Positions 44,107 to 52,527 of a DNA stretch of 64,000 nucleotides are shown in pieces (positions within the stretch are counted from its first letter, which is position 1; each line of letters opens with the position of its first letter). The DNA comes from Gammaproteobacteria bacterium (lineage in GTDB: Bacteria > Pseudomonadota > Gammaproteobacteria > Xanthomonadales > Wenzhouxiangellaceae). The DNA is taken from positions 62,001 through 126,000 of the forward strand of contig JAJFKY010000012.1 of the NCBI GenBank assembly GCA_021772975.1, given 5' to 3'. Made by a program: the position numbers and the translations under genes. The notes beneath the pieces are model-generated. The model was not told the DNA's origin, did no database searches, and was given only the letters and a program-made list of their open reading frames with translations.

Positions 44107-46551
44107 TTATGCGTCTGGTGGCGGAGTACCACCATACGGTAATGCCGTGTTAACGGTTGCCGTGATTACCGCATCAGGATGATCGTTAGAATCATTGCTC
44201 ACGGTAATGGTGCCAAAGTTCATGCCTTCAGCCACGGTCGCCACGCCGCTGGCATTGATATCCAGCGTCTGCCAGGAACTACTGGCGCCGGCGGCAACCT
44301 CAAGACTGTCCCGGAAGATCACGTCACCTGCCAGCACACAGAAGTTGGCAGGAGTGGTGGCTAGGCTGAAGCCACTGGCTGCATCGGTCACGCTCCAGCA
44401 TTGCTCGGCGTCACCGCTGTTACGCAGCGTGCGCTCCCAGGAGCAACCGGCGCCACCGCAGAAACTATCGCGCACGCTGGGCAGATTCAGGGTTCTCGGG
44501 TCGCCACCCAAGTTGGGATCAGCGGCCAGAAAGTTATCAAATGATTCGTCCATGACCAGACCGGCATTGGCCGCCATGGCCAGATCAACCCGTCCGGTAC
44601 CGACATCATCTGCATCCACGGGCGTTGAGTTATCTTCTTTCCGGCCAGTGATATCTGCCGTCATCATCAACGCCGATTTGACTTCCGTGACCGTCCAGTC
44701 AGGGTGAATCGACATCATCAATAAGCCAGCACCAGCGACATGCGGACTGGACATCGAAGTGCCGCCCAGAAACTGGAACTCACCGGTCGCCGGTGATGGC
44801 GTTACATCGGCTTCCACCGCCAGCACGCTGTCACCCGGTGCGGTGATATCCGGTTTGGTAACGTCAACGGTGAGGATGGGACCGCGCAGGCTGAAACCTG
44901 ACAGCACATCGCCGGCATCCGGATTGGACAAGCCAAACATTGACCCTTCGATGGTCGCGCTATGGCCACTGCCGCCAGCCAGCCAGCCACGCAGGTCATC
45001 ACCCAGCGCGGCGTCGACGTGCACTGCAGGCAAAGCATGCGGGTCGGAATTGATCGAGTCCGCACCACCAGCCACATTGGCCAGCACCATGCCGCCGGCA
45101 CCGCCAGCCTGCACATTAACGCCTTTGCTGACGCGGGCAATAGTGCCACGGTCACAAACCACGATTTCACCATTCCAGGTACCGGCCGGGAAAGGTACCA
45201 GACACTGTTCGGGTGCGGTGGCGGGATCGCCATCACCATCATCAAAATCACCGGCATACACAATGTCCTCGGGACCGTAACCGTTGGTCAATGTGCGGCC
45301 CGTCATGTCTCCCGGCGCCGGTGCACTACCGCCGCTCATGCTCACCAGATGACCGTCATTGGGGCGATCATGTGTGGATGAAGCCACGGTCATCACCCAG
45401 GGACCACGGTGATTAACATCGGCAATCGGGTTGGTATTCTCCGGCCGGGTATTCCCAGCCGATGCGGCCACAAAAATACCCGACGCCACCGCGTCCAGGA
45501 ACAACCGGTCACTTTGCCCCGGCTGCCAGGGAGACGTGCCGCCACTGATGGAATAATTGATCACTGATACACCATCCAGAATCGCCTGTTGAATGGCGGC
45601 GTTGGTGGCTGAAACCGGGCAGGTGACGGCACAGGTGTCATAGGAAATGATATTGGCATGTGGCGCCACACCGATGGACTCATTACGTGCCGGCGCGTAG
45701 GTGCTGGCTGGTAATGTATCCGTGTTATCACGCAACTCAAATGGACCCGACAGACGGTTACCTGCTCCGATACTGGCTGTATGACTGCCATGGCCATTAG
45801 AATCCAGTGGCGCATCAGGGTCATTCACAACATCAAACTGCATGTCCCAGCCGCCGATTAATTTGTTATTACAGGTGATTTTTTCCAGGCGTCCAGGTGT
45901 GCTGGTGCCCACACAATCGCCTACAAATACATCATCACCGTATGGATTGGTAAAGACATGACTGTCTACTGGTCCCACTTCTGCATAGGCAGGGTGATCA
46001 TCATTGATCCCGCTGTCGATTGAGCCAAAAATCAACCCTTCTCCCTGACTTGGCAAACCCGATGGCACCGCGGCACCGCTCCAGATGGTGTCTGCTTCGA
46101 TCCAGTCGGGGCCATGATTGGTATCCATCTGATGGATTTCATCCGGCAGCACCATGCGGACACCCTGCAGGCCTGCCAGACTGGCGGCCTCGGTGGCGCT
46201 CATCGCGATCGCCGCGCCGACATCGGAAACCGTGTAGCGAAAACGCACCTCCAGGCTTCTGCCCAGATGACTGCTGACCTGATCAAGCCGCTCACTTAGT
46301 TTGCGCTCGATATCGCCCAGCGCCGCCACGGCTGCCGGTGAACGGGCATCAAAACGTTGCCTGGCATTGGTTTTAGTGAATTCACCACGCAATGAACCGG
46401 TGTTATTGCGGGCCTGGTCCAATAGTGCCTGATCTTCAAAATAGACCAGATACATACCGGTTGGACTGTCTGGCATCTGCGCGCCCAATGCCAGCGGCAA
46501 TAAGCATGCCAGAGTTGCGATCATCCGTTGAAAATTTTTTGAAAGCCTCAT
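44107..46551 (-). CDS. Secreted S8 subtilisin-like serine protease with PA domain
   Basis: An 814-residue exported protease. After the signal peptide (MIATLACLLPLALGAQ) comes an inhibitor-type propeptide (YLVYFEDQALLDQAR..., about residues 33-140). The catalytic triad is visible: Asp179 in FGSIDSGINDDHPAY, His254 in SNGHGSHTASIG, and Ser599 in GGTSMSSPHVAGAG, with the oxyanion Asn367 in AASAGN. A PA domain is inserted near 450-530 (GEIVVCDRGTIARVSKGVNV). The C-terminus has a beta-sandwich region with VIFRDSLE. The ATG at 46551 has GAGG upstream; the longer open frame starts in unrelated sequence. It closes with a strong terminator and is convergent with the Asp-box gene. Confidence 0.93.
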   Translation of the reverse strand: MRLSKNFQRMIATLACLLPLALGAQMPDSPTGMYLVYFEDQALLDQARNNTGSLRGEFTKTNARQRFDARSPAAVAALGDIERKLSERLDQVSSHLGRSLEVRFRYTVSDVGAAIAMSATEAASLAGLQGVRMVLPDEIHQMDTNHGPDWIEADTIWSGAAVPSGLPSQGEGLIFGSIDSGINDDHPAYAEVGPVDSHVFTNPYGDDVFVGDCVGTSTPGRLEKITCNNKLIGGWDMQFDVVNDPDAPLDSNGHGSHTASIGAGNRLSGPFELRDNTDTLPASTYAPARNESIGVAPHANIISYDTCAVTCPVSATNAAIQQAILDGVSVINYSISGGTSPWQPGQSDRLFLDAVASGIFVAASAGNTRPENTNPIADVNHRGPWVMTVASSTHDRPNDGHLVSMSGGSAPAPGDMTGRTLTNGYGPEDIVYAGDFDDGDGDPATAPEQCLVPFPAGTWNGEIVVCDRGTIARVSKGVNVQAGGAGGMVLANVAGGADSINSDPHALPAVHVDAALGDDLRGWLAGGSGHSATIEGSMFGLSNPDAGDVLSGFSLRGPILTVDVTKPDITAPGDSVLAVEADVTPSPATGEFQFLGGTSMSSPHVAGAGLLMMSIHPDWTVTEVKSALMMTADITGRKEDNSTPVDADDVGTGRVDLAMAANAGLVMDESFDNFLAADPNLGGDPRTLNLPSVRDSFCGGAGCSWERTLRNSGDAEQCWSVTDAASGFSLATTPANFCVLAGDVIFRDSLEVAAGASSSWQTLDINASGVATVAEGMNFGTITVSNDSNDHPDAVITATVNTALPYGGTPPPDA

Positions 46552-46734
46552 ATAAACCTCGTTGAGATAAATTGTTCTTAAGCCAGTTTTTTCCTGCGGC
46601 ACTCTGTAAGTCTTTAAAATTATTGGTGCTAACCGGTATGTATAGCAGTGCGCACTGCTAAAAACAAGTGGGTTTTGACAGCTTGTGAAGCATTTGGCCC
46701 GCAATAGCTCAGCCTGCCAGTCCAGGCAGCCTGA

Positions 46735-48588
46735 TTACTCGCCCACGCTGATGCCCACCGAACGCTGTGCGCCCAGCGCCTGAAGCTCGGCAACCTCCCC
46801 CGCATCAGCATGCCCGCTGCCGTCCAGCAACAACCCCGGCGGCAACGGGCGCTCAACCGGCAGCTGCCGCCATCGCTCCACCAGTCTCCGCAGCGCCTGT
46901 GCGCGCTGTTCAGGCGCGCCGATAAAATCAAATTCCGCCAGCGCGGAGAGCATCGCACCAGCATCCTGCTGAACACTGGCCGCCCGCAACGCCCGGGCGG
47001 CAAACCGGCGCACTGCCGGATAACTGTCAGCACGCATCACATTAAGCAGATGCGGCATCCACCAACTGCCGGGCTGCTGACCGGCACCAATGGCCTGCTC
47101 CAGTGACCAGGCCGCCACCGCCCGCTGCACCGGATCTCCGGCATACAAGTCATACACTCCAGCGGCCACGCTCGCAGGTTCAGCTTGCGGACCGGCGGAG
47201 CCGCCCCACAACTGCTCGATCCGCTCGGCCGCCCACTGCACCGACTGGTCCAAATGACATTGATTGCAGGCGTTAGGCCGTTGCTGTGCGCTGTGCCGGG
47301 CAGGTTCGGGTATCTCGATACGATGTGAACGGTGAATGGTCATCACCCCATAGACTATTTTCGGCATATGGCAATTACTGCACAGCGAGCCACTGCTGTC
47401 GGCGGCGTGGTGAGTATGTTCTTCCGGATCATCCGCATACTCCTGATGGCATTCCAGACATGGCCCATTGCCACGCTGCCATTCGGTCGTCATGCCCTCG
47501 GGGTCGCCGCCATGCATGCTGTGGCAGTTACTGCAGGTCAGGGTCTGGCTATCGGTATAACAGCGCGATAGCAGCAGCCCCTGATATTCATAAGCGCTTA
47601 AGCGCGGCGTGCCATCCGGCCAGAACCTGAGGCGATAACGATCGGCATCGCTATCACCGGGTACCCGGGTATCCGGCGACACCGGTATCACGCTGGCCAG
47701 CAAATCCTGACCGGCCCGGTAAGCCGGACCGGTATGCACCCAACGGCGGGCCATATCACCATCAACAGGGGTACGCTGGCCATGACACTGGCCACACACC
47801 TGAACGCTGCGTGTCTGGCTCAGGCGGTCTGGATGCACTACCGACGCATCGCGATCACGCAGCTTATTCCACCAGCGTTTGAGCGGGTTACGGTTAATCC
47901 GGACATGTTCGGCGGATGGCCCGTGACAGCTTTCACAGGCGATCCCCAGCTCTGCCACCCTGGACTGGTATAGCGACTGCTTGTCCAGGTCGATCGCCAG
48001 CCCCTGATCCGCGCGCTGCCGCAGTTCAGCATAATTCTGGATATTGGGCTCCGGCCCGGTGTTATGACAGAAGATACAGTTGTGATTCCATAACGCGACG
48101 TTGTCGTCAAAACCCTGTTCATCCGGGCTCAAAAAAGCGCCATTCATATGCACCCAACGTTGTTCCTGGATGTGCCAGAGCAGATGCAGGCGGTAATAAT
48201 TGTCCGCTGCGCCGTCAACCTGGGTCAGATACTGCTGATATCGATGGGAGCCGACGGTACGCACCACCTGGTAGCTGGCAAATACCTCATTGCTGTCGGG
48301 CAGAGAATAATCAAACCAATACTCATTGTTGCGCCGCACCGGTTTGATGGTCACCCCCCAGTAAGTCAGTGGCTGGCCATCAAACCGGCCTTGTACAGTT
48401 TCCGGGTTCGCGGTTTGCGTCATACTGCGGTGATAGGTTCGATACCAGCTGGCGTGGCGATCTTCATGACATTCAATACAGCTGTCCGAGCCCGCCCATT
48501 CATCCGGCTGCTGTGCACTGGCCGGCAACAATATGCCCATCTGCAGCAGGCACACCAACAACCCCAGGCTATGGCCAAAACGTGCCAT
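46735..48588 (-). CDS. Octahaem c-type cytochrome with HEAT-like C-terminus
   Basis: A 617-residue periplasmic protein with a signal peptide (LGLLVCLLQMGILLPASAQ) and eight CxxCH haem motifs: CIECH, CIFCH, CESCH, CGQCH, CSNCH (twice), CLECH and CNQCH. The last 130 residues are helical repeats (VQRAVAAWSLEQAIGAGQQP, SYPAVRRFAARALRAA) of HEAT type. This places it among multihaem cytochromes used in electron transfer or reduction; the exact reaction is not readable. The ATG at 48588 overlaps the pgeF stop by one base (TGATG) and starts exactly at the signal peptide, so it is preferred over the longer open frame. It is the last gene of the rluD-pgeF-cytochrome run. Confidence 0.88.
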   Translation of the reverse strand: MARFGHSLGLLVCLLQMGILLPASAQQPDEWAGSDSCIECHEDRHASWYRTYHRSMTQTANPETVQGRFDGQPLTYWGVTIKPVRRNNEYWFDYSLPDSNEVFASYQVVRTVGSHRYQQYLTQVDGAADNYYRLHLLWHIQEQRWVHMNGAFLSPDEQGFDDNVALWNHNCIFCHNTGPEPNIQNYAELRQRADQGLAIDLDKQSLYQSRVAELGIACESCHGPSAEHVRINRNPLKRWWNKLRDRDASVVHPDRLSQTRSVQVCGQCHGQRTPVDGDMARRWVHTGPAYRAGQDLLASVIPVSPDTRVPGDSDADRYRLRFWPDGTPRLSAYEYQGLLLSRCYTDSQTLTCSNCHSMHGGDPEGMTTEWQRGNGPCLECHQEYADDPEEHTHHAADSSGSLCSNCHMPKIVYGVMTIHRSHRIEIPEPARHSAQQRPNACNQCHLDQSVQWAAERIEQLWGGSAGPQAEPASVAAGVYDLYAGDPVQRAVAAWSLEQAIGAGQQPGSWWMPHLLNVMRADSYPAVRRFAARALRAASVQQDAGAMLSALAEFDFIGAPEQRAQALRRLVERWRQLPVERPLPPGLLLDGSGHADAGEVAELQALGAQRSVGISVGE

Positions 48589-49322
48589 CAGTGCAGCCAG
48601 ATCATGCTGGCCTGCCGACCGGTCCGGCCATCCCGCCGAAACGAATAAAAGCGCTGCGGATCGGCAAAGGTGCAAAACTCGCCGCCATAAACCTGCGTCA
48701 CTCCCTCAGAACGCAACTGCCAGCGGGCAATCGCATACAGATCGGCGTGCCATTGTCCGGCGCTGTGCCGAAAGGCTGTCTGGTAGTCCAACCGCTGCGC
48801 CACGAAATGATCCCGAAACTCTTCATCCACTGCATAATGGCGCTGACTGATCGCCGGGCCAAGCCAGGCCAGCAGCCTGCTGCCCGGCACCGGCAGGCGT
48901 TTAATCGCAGCCTGAATAATACCGGCGGATAATCCCCGCCAGCCGGCATGTACAGCGCCCACACAGCTGCCGGATTGATCACACAATAAAACCGGTAAAC
49001 AGTCCGCGCTCAACACCGTGCAAACCTGCCAGCTGGCTGTCGTTATCGTGCCATCGGCCTCGATACCGTCTCGATACTCGACTGCATCAATCACCCGTTT
49101 GCCATGTACCTGCTGCAGCCATAAAGGCGCGGCCGGCAGCTGTGGCCGCAGCAACTGGCGGTTGCGACTGACCTTTCGGGGTGATTCCGTGGTACTCAAA
49201 CCCAGATTGAAGCGGGCGAAATCGCCCCGGCTTTGTCCCTGCGGATGCCGGCGGGTAGTGACCAGTGTGGAGACATTCGCCGGCGCAGGCCAATCAGCGT
49301 GGAGATACTCAGCCCGGCTCAT
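48588..49322 (-). CDS. pgeF: Purine nucleoside phosphorylase / laccase-domain protein PgeF
   Basis: A 244-residue member of the YfiH/PgeF family, described as a peptidoglycan-editing factor and purine nucleoside phosphorylase. The conserved zinc-site motifs are present: LWLQQVHGKRVIDAVEYR, VCTVLSADCLPVLLCDQSGS, VGAVHAGWRGLSAGIIQAAI and LAWLGPAISQRHYAVDEEF. It ends GRTGRQASMIWLH as usual. The ATG at 49322 overlaps the rluD stop in an ATGA arrangement; the longer frame is rejected for that reason. The rluD-pgeF order is common in Gammaproteobacteria; the coupled cytochrome gene after it is not. Confidence 0.93.
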   Translation of the reverse strand: MSRAEYLHADWPAPANVSTLVTTRRHPQGQSRGDFARFNLGLSTTESPRKVSRNRQLLRPQLPAAPLWLQQVHGKRVIDAVEYRDGIEADGTITTASWQVCTVLSADCLPVLLCDQSGSCVGAVHAGWRGLSAGIIQAAIKRLPVPGSRLLAWLGPAISQRHYAVDEEFRDHFVAQRLDYQTAFRHSAGQWHADLYAIARWQLRSEGVTQVYGGEFCTFADPQRFYSFRRDGRTGRQASMIWLH

Positions 49323-50293
49323 ACTGGCTCTACCGTCGGCTCCAGGCTGTCCAGCAAACTGGCGAAATCGTCCGGTACCGGCGCACTGACCTGCAGCTGC
49401 TCGCCGCTGACCGGATGCCGCAACCGCAATCGGGCGGCATGCAGACACTGACGCGGAAAAGCTTCCAGTTTGTGCAACACAGCTGTATCCGGCAGCGACG
49501 CCCGCTGGCGGTCTTTGCGAACATAGGTTTTATCGCCGACCAGTGGCAAACCCTGATGGGTCAGATGCACGCGAATCTGATGAGTCCGCCCGGTTTCCAG
49601 CTGAACATCAAGCAGACTCAGACCCGGATAACTCCGCCGCAAGCGGTAGTGCGTCACTGCGGTACGCGCGCCGCGATCATGTTCGGGCCGCACCGCCATG
49701 CGCACCCGGTCGACCGGATGCCGGCCCAGCGGCAGGTCGATCGTTCCGGATGAAGGCGCCTGCCCCCACACCAGCGCCAGGTAATGGCGGTGAATGTCGC
49801 GCGCTTTGAGCAGCGCTGACAATTGCAATCGCACAACTTCCCGCCGGGCTATCAGCAGTGCTCCACTGGTATCCTTATCAAGGCGATGCACAATCCCGGC
49901 ACGTGGCTGCTGGGCCAGCTGGGCATCATAGTTCAACAGTGCGTTGACCAGTGTTCCAGTCCGATTGCCAGCCCCCGGGTGGACCACCATTCCCGGTGGC
50001 TTGTTGACCACCAGCAAGTGATCGTCGGCATACAGAATATCCAGCGCGATGGCTTCGGGCAGATCACTGCCATGTGCTTCCAGTTCTGCATTCAACCGCA
50101 GCTGCTCGGAACCCGACAGGCGATGATTGGGTTTGGCTACGCTGCGGCCATTAACGGTCAGCTTGCCCTGCCGAATCCACTGCTGCAGCTGACCGCGTGA
50201 AAACCCGCTGAACAATTCCGCGGCGACCTGGTCTAGACGCTGTCCACTGCTGCGCATAGGCACTGAGGCTGATTTTTCGATGGATTCAAACAT
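49319..50293 (-). CDS. rluD: 23S rRNA pseudouridine synthase RluD
   Basis: Makes pseudouridines in helix 69 of 23S rRNA. The 324-residue protein has an N-terminal S4 domain (RLDQVAAELFSGFSRGQLQQ, WIRQGKLTVNGRSV) and the RluA-family catalytic motif with the nucleophilic Asp in GIVHRLDKDTSGALLIARR. Further blocks are LLVVNKPPGMVVHPGAGN and LETGRTHQIRVHLTHQGLPL. I use the ATG at 50293 (MFESIEKSASVP); the longer frame would need a TTG start at 50323. It is divergent from bamD, an arrangement common in Gammaproteobacteria, and is followed directly by pgeF. Confidence 0.94.
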   Translation of the reverse strand: MFESIEKSASVPMRSSGQRLDQVAAELFSGFSRGQLQQWIRQGKLTVNGRSVAKPNHRLSGSEQLRLNAELEAHGSDLPEAIALDILYADDHLLVVNKPPGMVVHPGAGNRTGTLVNALLNYDAQLAQQPRAGIVHRLDKDTSGALLIARREVVRLQLSALLKARDIHRHYLALVWGQAPSSGTIDLPLGRHPVDRVRMAVRPEHDRGARTAVTHYRLRRSYPGLSLLDVQLETGRTHQIRVHLTHQGLPLVGDKTYVRKDRQRASLPDTAVLHKLEAFPRQCLHAARLRLRHPVSGEQLQVSAPVPDDFASLLDSLEPTVEPV

Positions 50294-50384
50294 GCAATGC
50301 GATAAAAACTCTCTGGCAAACAAAACTACACGCGGTTAACTGCAGCACTGGCATCATAAACCCGCTAACAGGTAAACTGACCCT

Positions 50385-51227
50385 ATGATGATAACGACCA
50401 CAAGCCCCATGATGAAGCGATCACACCTACTGAGCATATTCCTGATCAGCTTACTGAGCGCTGTGCTGCTGATTAGCGGCTGCAGCAAGGACAGAGACCT
50501 ACTGGAAGACGACCGTCAGGCAGCGGAACTTTACGACAGCGCCCGCTCTTCTCTGAATGCACGCAACTACGGTCAGGCTATCGTACTTTACAAACAACTG
50601 CGTAACCGGTTCCCATTCGGACGGTATGCCGAGCAGGGCCAGCTTGATCTGGCCTATGCTTATCATAAAGCGGGCGAGCCCGAGAATGTCTCAGCCACCG
50701 TTGACCGCTTTATCCGTACTTACCCGACTCACCCGAATGTCGATTATGCCTATTATCTGCGCGGTCTGACTTATTACGAGCAAAACATCGGTTTTTTGAG
50801 CCAACTGTTTCCGGAACGCATCGCAACCCGCGATCAGTCTCTGTCACGTCAGTCTTTTGATGGTTTTTCCGAACTGTTGCGGCGTTATCCTCAGAGCCGT
50901 TACGCCCCGGATGCACGCCAGCGGATGGTTTTTCTGCGCAATAACCTGGCTGCCTATGAAGTCGCCGTGGCGGAGTATTATATGCGCCGCAAGGCTTATA
51001 TTGCCGCGGTCAGCCGGGCCACTTATGTGCTGGAAACCTACCCTGGCACCCCTCCGACCAATGATGCTCTGGCGTTAATGGCCGATGCCTACGACAAACT
51101 CGAACTGACCCAGCTTTCCGAGGATTCACGCAAGGTGCTGGAACTCAATGATCCCACCCACCCCTACCTGACGGGTAAGCGCCGCGATGGCCGGGGTTTC
51201 TTCAGACGCCTGTTCTCGTTCGACTAG
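50385..51227 (+). CDS. bamD: Outer membrane protein assembly factor BamD
   Basis: Essential lipoprotein of the BAM complex that inserts beta-barrel proteins into the outer membrane. The 280-residue protein has a signal with lipobox LISGC and TPR-like repeats: AAELYDSARSSLNARNYGQA, IVLYKQLRNRFPFGRYAEQG, QLDLAYAYHKAGEPENVSAT, and the family block HPNVDYAYYLRGLTYYEQNI. The conserved later segment RYPQSRYAPDARQRMVFLRN is also present. Initiation at the ATG at 50385 is chosen, though ATGs at 50409 and 50412 would shorten the signal only. The gene is divergent from rluD and convergent with a thioesterase gene. Confidence 0.95.
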   Translation: MMITTTSPMMKRSHLLSIFLISLLSAVLLISGCSKDRDLLEDDRQAAELYDSARSSLNARNYGQAIVLYKQLRNRFPFGRYAEQGQLDLAYAYHKAGEPENVSATVDRFIRTYPTHPNVDYAYYLRGLTYYEQNIGFLSQLFPERIATRDQSLSRQSFDGFSELLRRYPQSRYAPDARQRMVFLRNNLAAYEVAVAEYYMRRKAYIAAVSRATYVLETYPGTPPTNDALALMADAYDKLELTQLSEDSRKVLELNDPTHPYLTGKRRDGRGFFRRLFSFD

Positions 51228-51263
51228 ATTTTATCGGGCCAACGCCCCAGCCGCACGCCGTGC

Positions 51264-51719
51264 TTAAGTCTGGCGCGAAGATTCGATGACAGCGTAATCG
51301 TCGCTATGCGGCATGGCGTGCATTAACTGATACAACTCCGCCGGCATGACAATAACCCGGCGCTGCTGTAAATCCAGCCATGCTCCACGGCAATCAATCG
51401 TCGCCGCCAGTTCGCCTGAGGCCTTGAAGATCTGATGGCGGATGCCCCAATGCTTGCGGTTGGCGGATAATCCGGTCACAGCCAGGTCCGTGGTAATCAC
51501 TTCGTTGGGTCTGATTTCGCGCTGATAGCTGGCATGCTCGCTAAACAGTAAAGGCCCCAGGTTTTCGCTGACCATGCGATCCAGCGGATAGCCAAACTCT
51601 CCAAAATAGGCAATTCGCAGCTGGGCGGCATAGTCCAGGTAAGCGCTGTGCCGCATATGTCCGTTCGGGTCCAGATCGGCCCAGCGTATTTCGAAACTAC
51701 GCTTATAAGTACTTGGCAT
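51264..51719 (-). CDS. Acyl-CoA thioesterase (hotdog fold, 4HBT family)
   Basis: A 151-residue hotdog protein probably hydrolysing an acyl-CoA. The N-terminal motif RSFEIRWADLDPNGHMRHSA, followed by YLDYAAQLRIAYFGEFGYPL, is the 4-hydroxybenzoyl-CoA thioesterase family signature with its Asp in the active loop. The rest has typical strand pattern (EVITTDLAVTGLSANRKHWG, IRHQIFKASGELAATIDCRG). The substrate cannot be predicted. It sits at the end of the suf run on the same strand, 37 nt after the Rieske gene, and may be part of that transcript by read-through. Confidence 0.88.
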   Translation of the reverse strand: MPSTYKRSFEIRWADLDPNGHMRHSAYLDYAAQLRIAYFGEFGYPLDRMVSENLGPLLFSEHASYQREIRPNEVITTDLAVTGLSANRKHWGIRHQIFKASGELAATIDCRGAWLDLQQRRVIVMPAELYQLMHAMPHSDDYAVIESSRQT

Positions 51720-51756
51720 TCAGATTCCTTAGCAATAAAACATTAACCGCATGCAT

Positions 51757-52077
51757 TTAATCCCAGCGGTCATCCCGGGTATAGACAACTCCGTCCGCGA
51801 CTTTTACCGGAAACGTTGCGGTAGGCTCATACGCAGGGGCGGTCAATGCTGCTCCGGTCTTGATATCAAAACGCGCCCCATGCCGAGGACAGATCAATTC
51901 ATAACCTTCCCGCGCACCGCCGGTCAACTGGCCGCCGTCATGGGTACAGACATCTTCGATGGCGTAGAACTTACCGTGCAGATTAAACACCGCAATATCC
52001 GTATCTTCCGCCGGCACTACCACGAACGCGTCCTCGGGTAACTCCTCGACGGCAGCGACTTTTATCCAATCACTCAT
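51757..52077 (-). CDS. Rieske 2Fe-2S ferredoxin-like protein
   Basis: A 106-residue Rieske protein with the cluster motifs CTHDGGQL (Cys-x-His) and CPRHGARF (Cys-x2-His). It resembles the small soluble ferredoxins of the NirD/BphF type. Starts at 52077 and overlaps the sufU stop by 8 nt, so it is translated as part of the suf operon. In this position it probably acts as a cluster carrier or electron donor linked to Fe-S assembly, which is inference. Confidence 0.9.
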   Translation of the reverse strand: MSDWIKVAAVEELPEDAFVVVPAEDTDIAVFNLHGKFYAIEDVCTHDGGQLTGGAREGYELICPRHGARFDIKTGAALTAPAYEPTATFPVKVADGVVYTRDDRWD

Positions 52078-52525
52078 GCTTTACCTCAAACTCCTGCAGT
52101 GTTGTCTGTAAGGTTTCCCATGGCAATGCCGCGCAACCCTGGCGGGTCGGTAAGCGCTGCAACTCGGCAAATACCTGCAATGGCTGCAAGCTCGGCTCCT
52201 GCAGCGGCGTGGCATGCTTAATGAAGCCCAGAAAACTGTTGACCAGGATCTTTAATTCATCGATCGAAAGATCATGCAGCTGTTGGCACAGCAGCGATGC
52301 CGAAGCGGTGCAAATGGCGCAGCTTTGCCCGTCAAAACCCAACTTCTGTAAATGCCTGCCCCCGGCATCCAGGAACAAGCCCAGCTGAATGTGATCGCCA
52401 CATACCGGATTGTATCCCTGGGCGATCAAGCTGGCGTTATCGAGCTGGTCAAAACCAACCGGATGGCGATTGTGCTCCAGAATCACCTGCTGATAAAGCG
52501 CATCCAGACTGCTGCTGGCGGTCAT
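52070..52525 (-). CDS. sufU: Fe-S assembly sulfur acceptor SufU (zinc type)
   Basis: A 151-residue IscU/SufU-type protein. The three cysteines plus Asp that bind zinc in SufU are visible: YNPVCGDHIQL (Cys and Asp), GQSCAICTASASLL (Cys) and RQGCAALPWETL (Cys). The insertion between the second and third Cys, typical of SufU and absent from IscU, is present (LGFIKHATPLQEPSLQPLQV). SufU accepts persulfide sulfur from SufS. It lies 2 nt after sufS. No SufE or SufA gene is found in this operon, so SufU likely replaces SufE. Confidence 0.9.
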   Translation of the reverse strand: MTASSSLDALYQQVILEHNRHPVGFDQLDNASLIAQGYNPVCGDHIQLGLFLDAGGRHLQKLGFDGQSCAICTASASLLCQQLHDLSIDELKILVNSFLGFIKHATPLQEPSLQPLQVFAELQRLPTRQGCAALPWETLQTTLQEFEVKHE

Positions 52526-52527
52526 CT

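Noticed and set aside
46552-46704. 51-residue N-terminal extension of the subtilase
   Set aside because: The signal peptide begins at 46551 with GAGG upstream; the extension is not signal-like.
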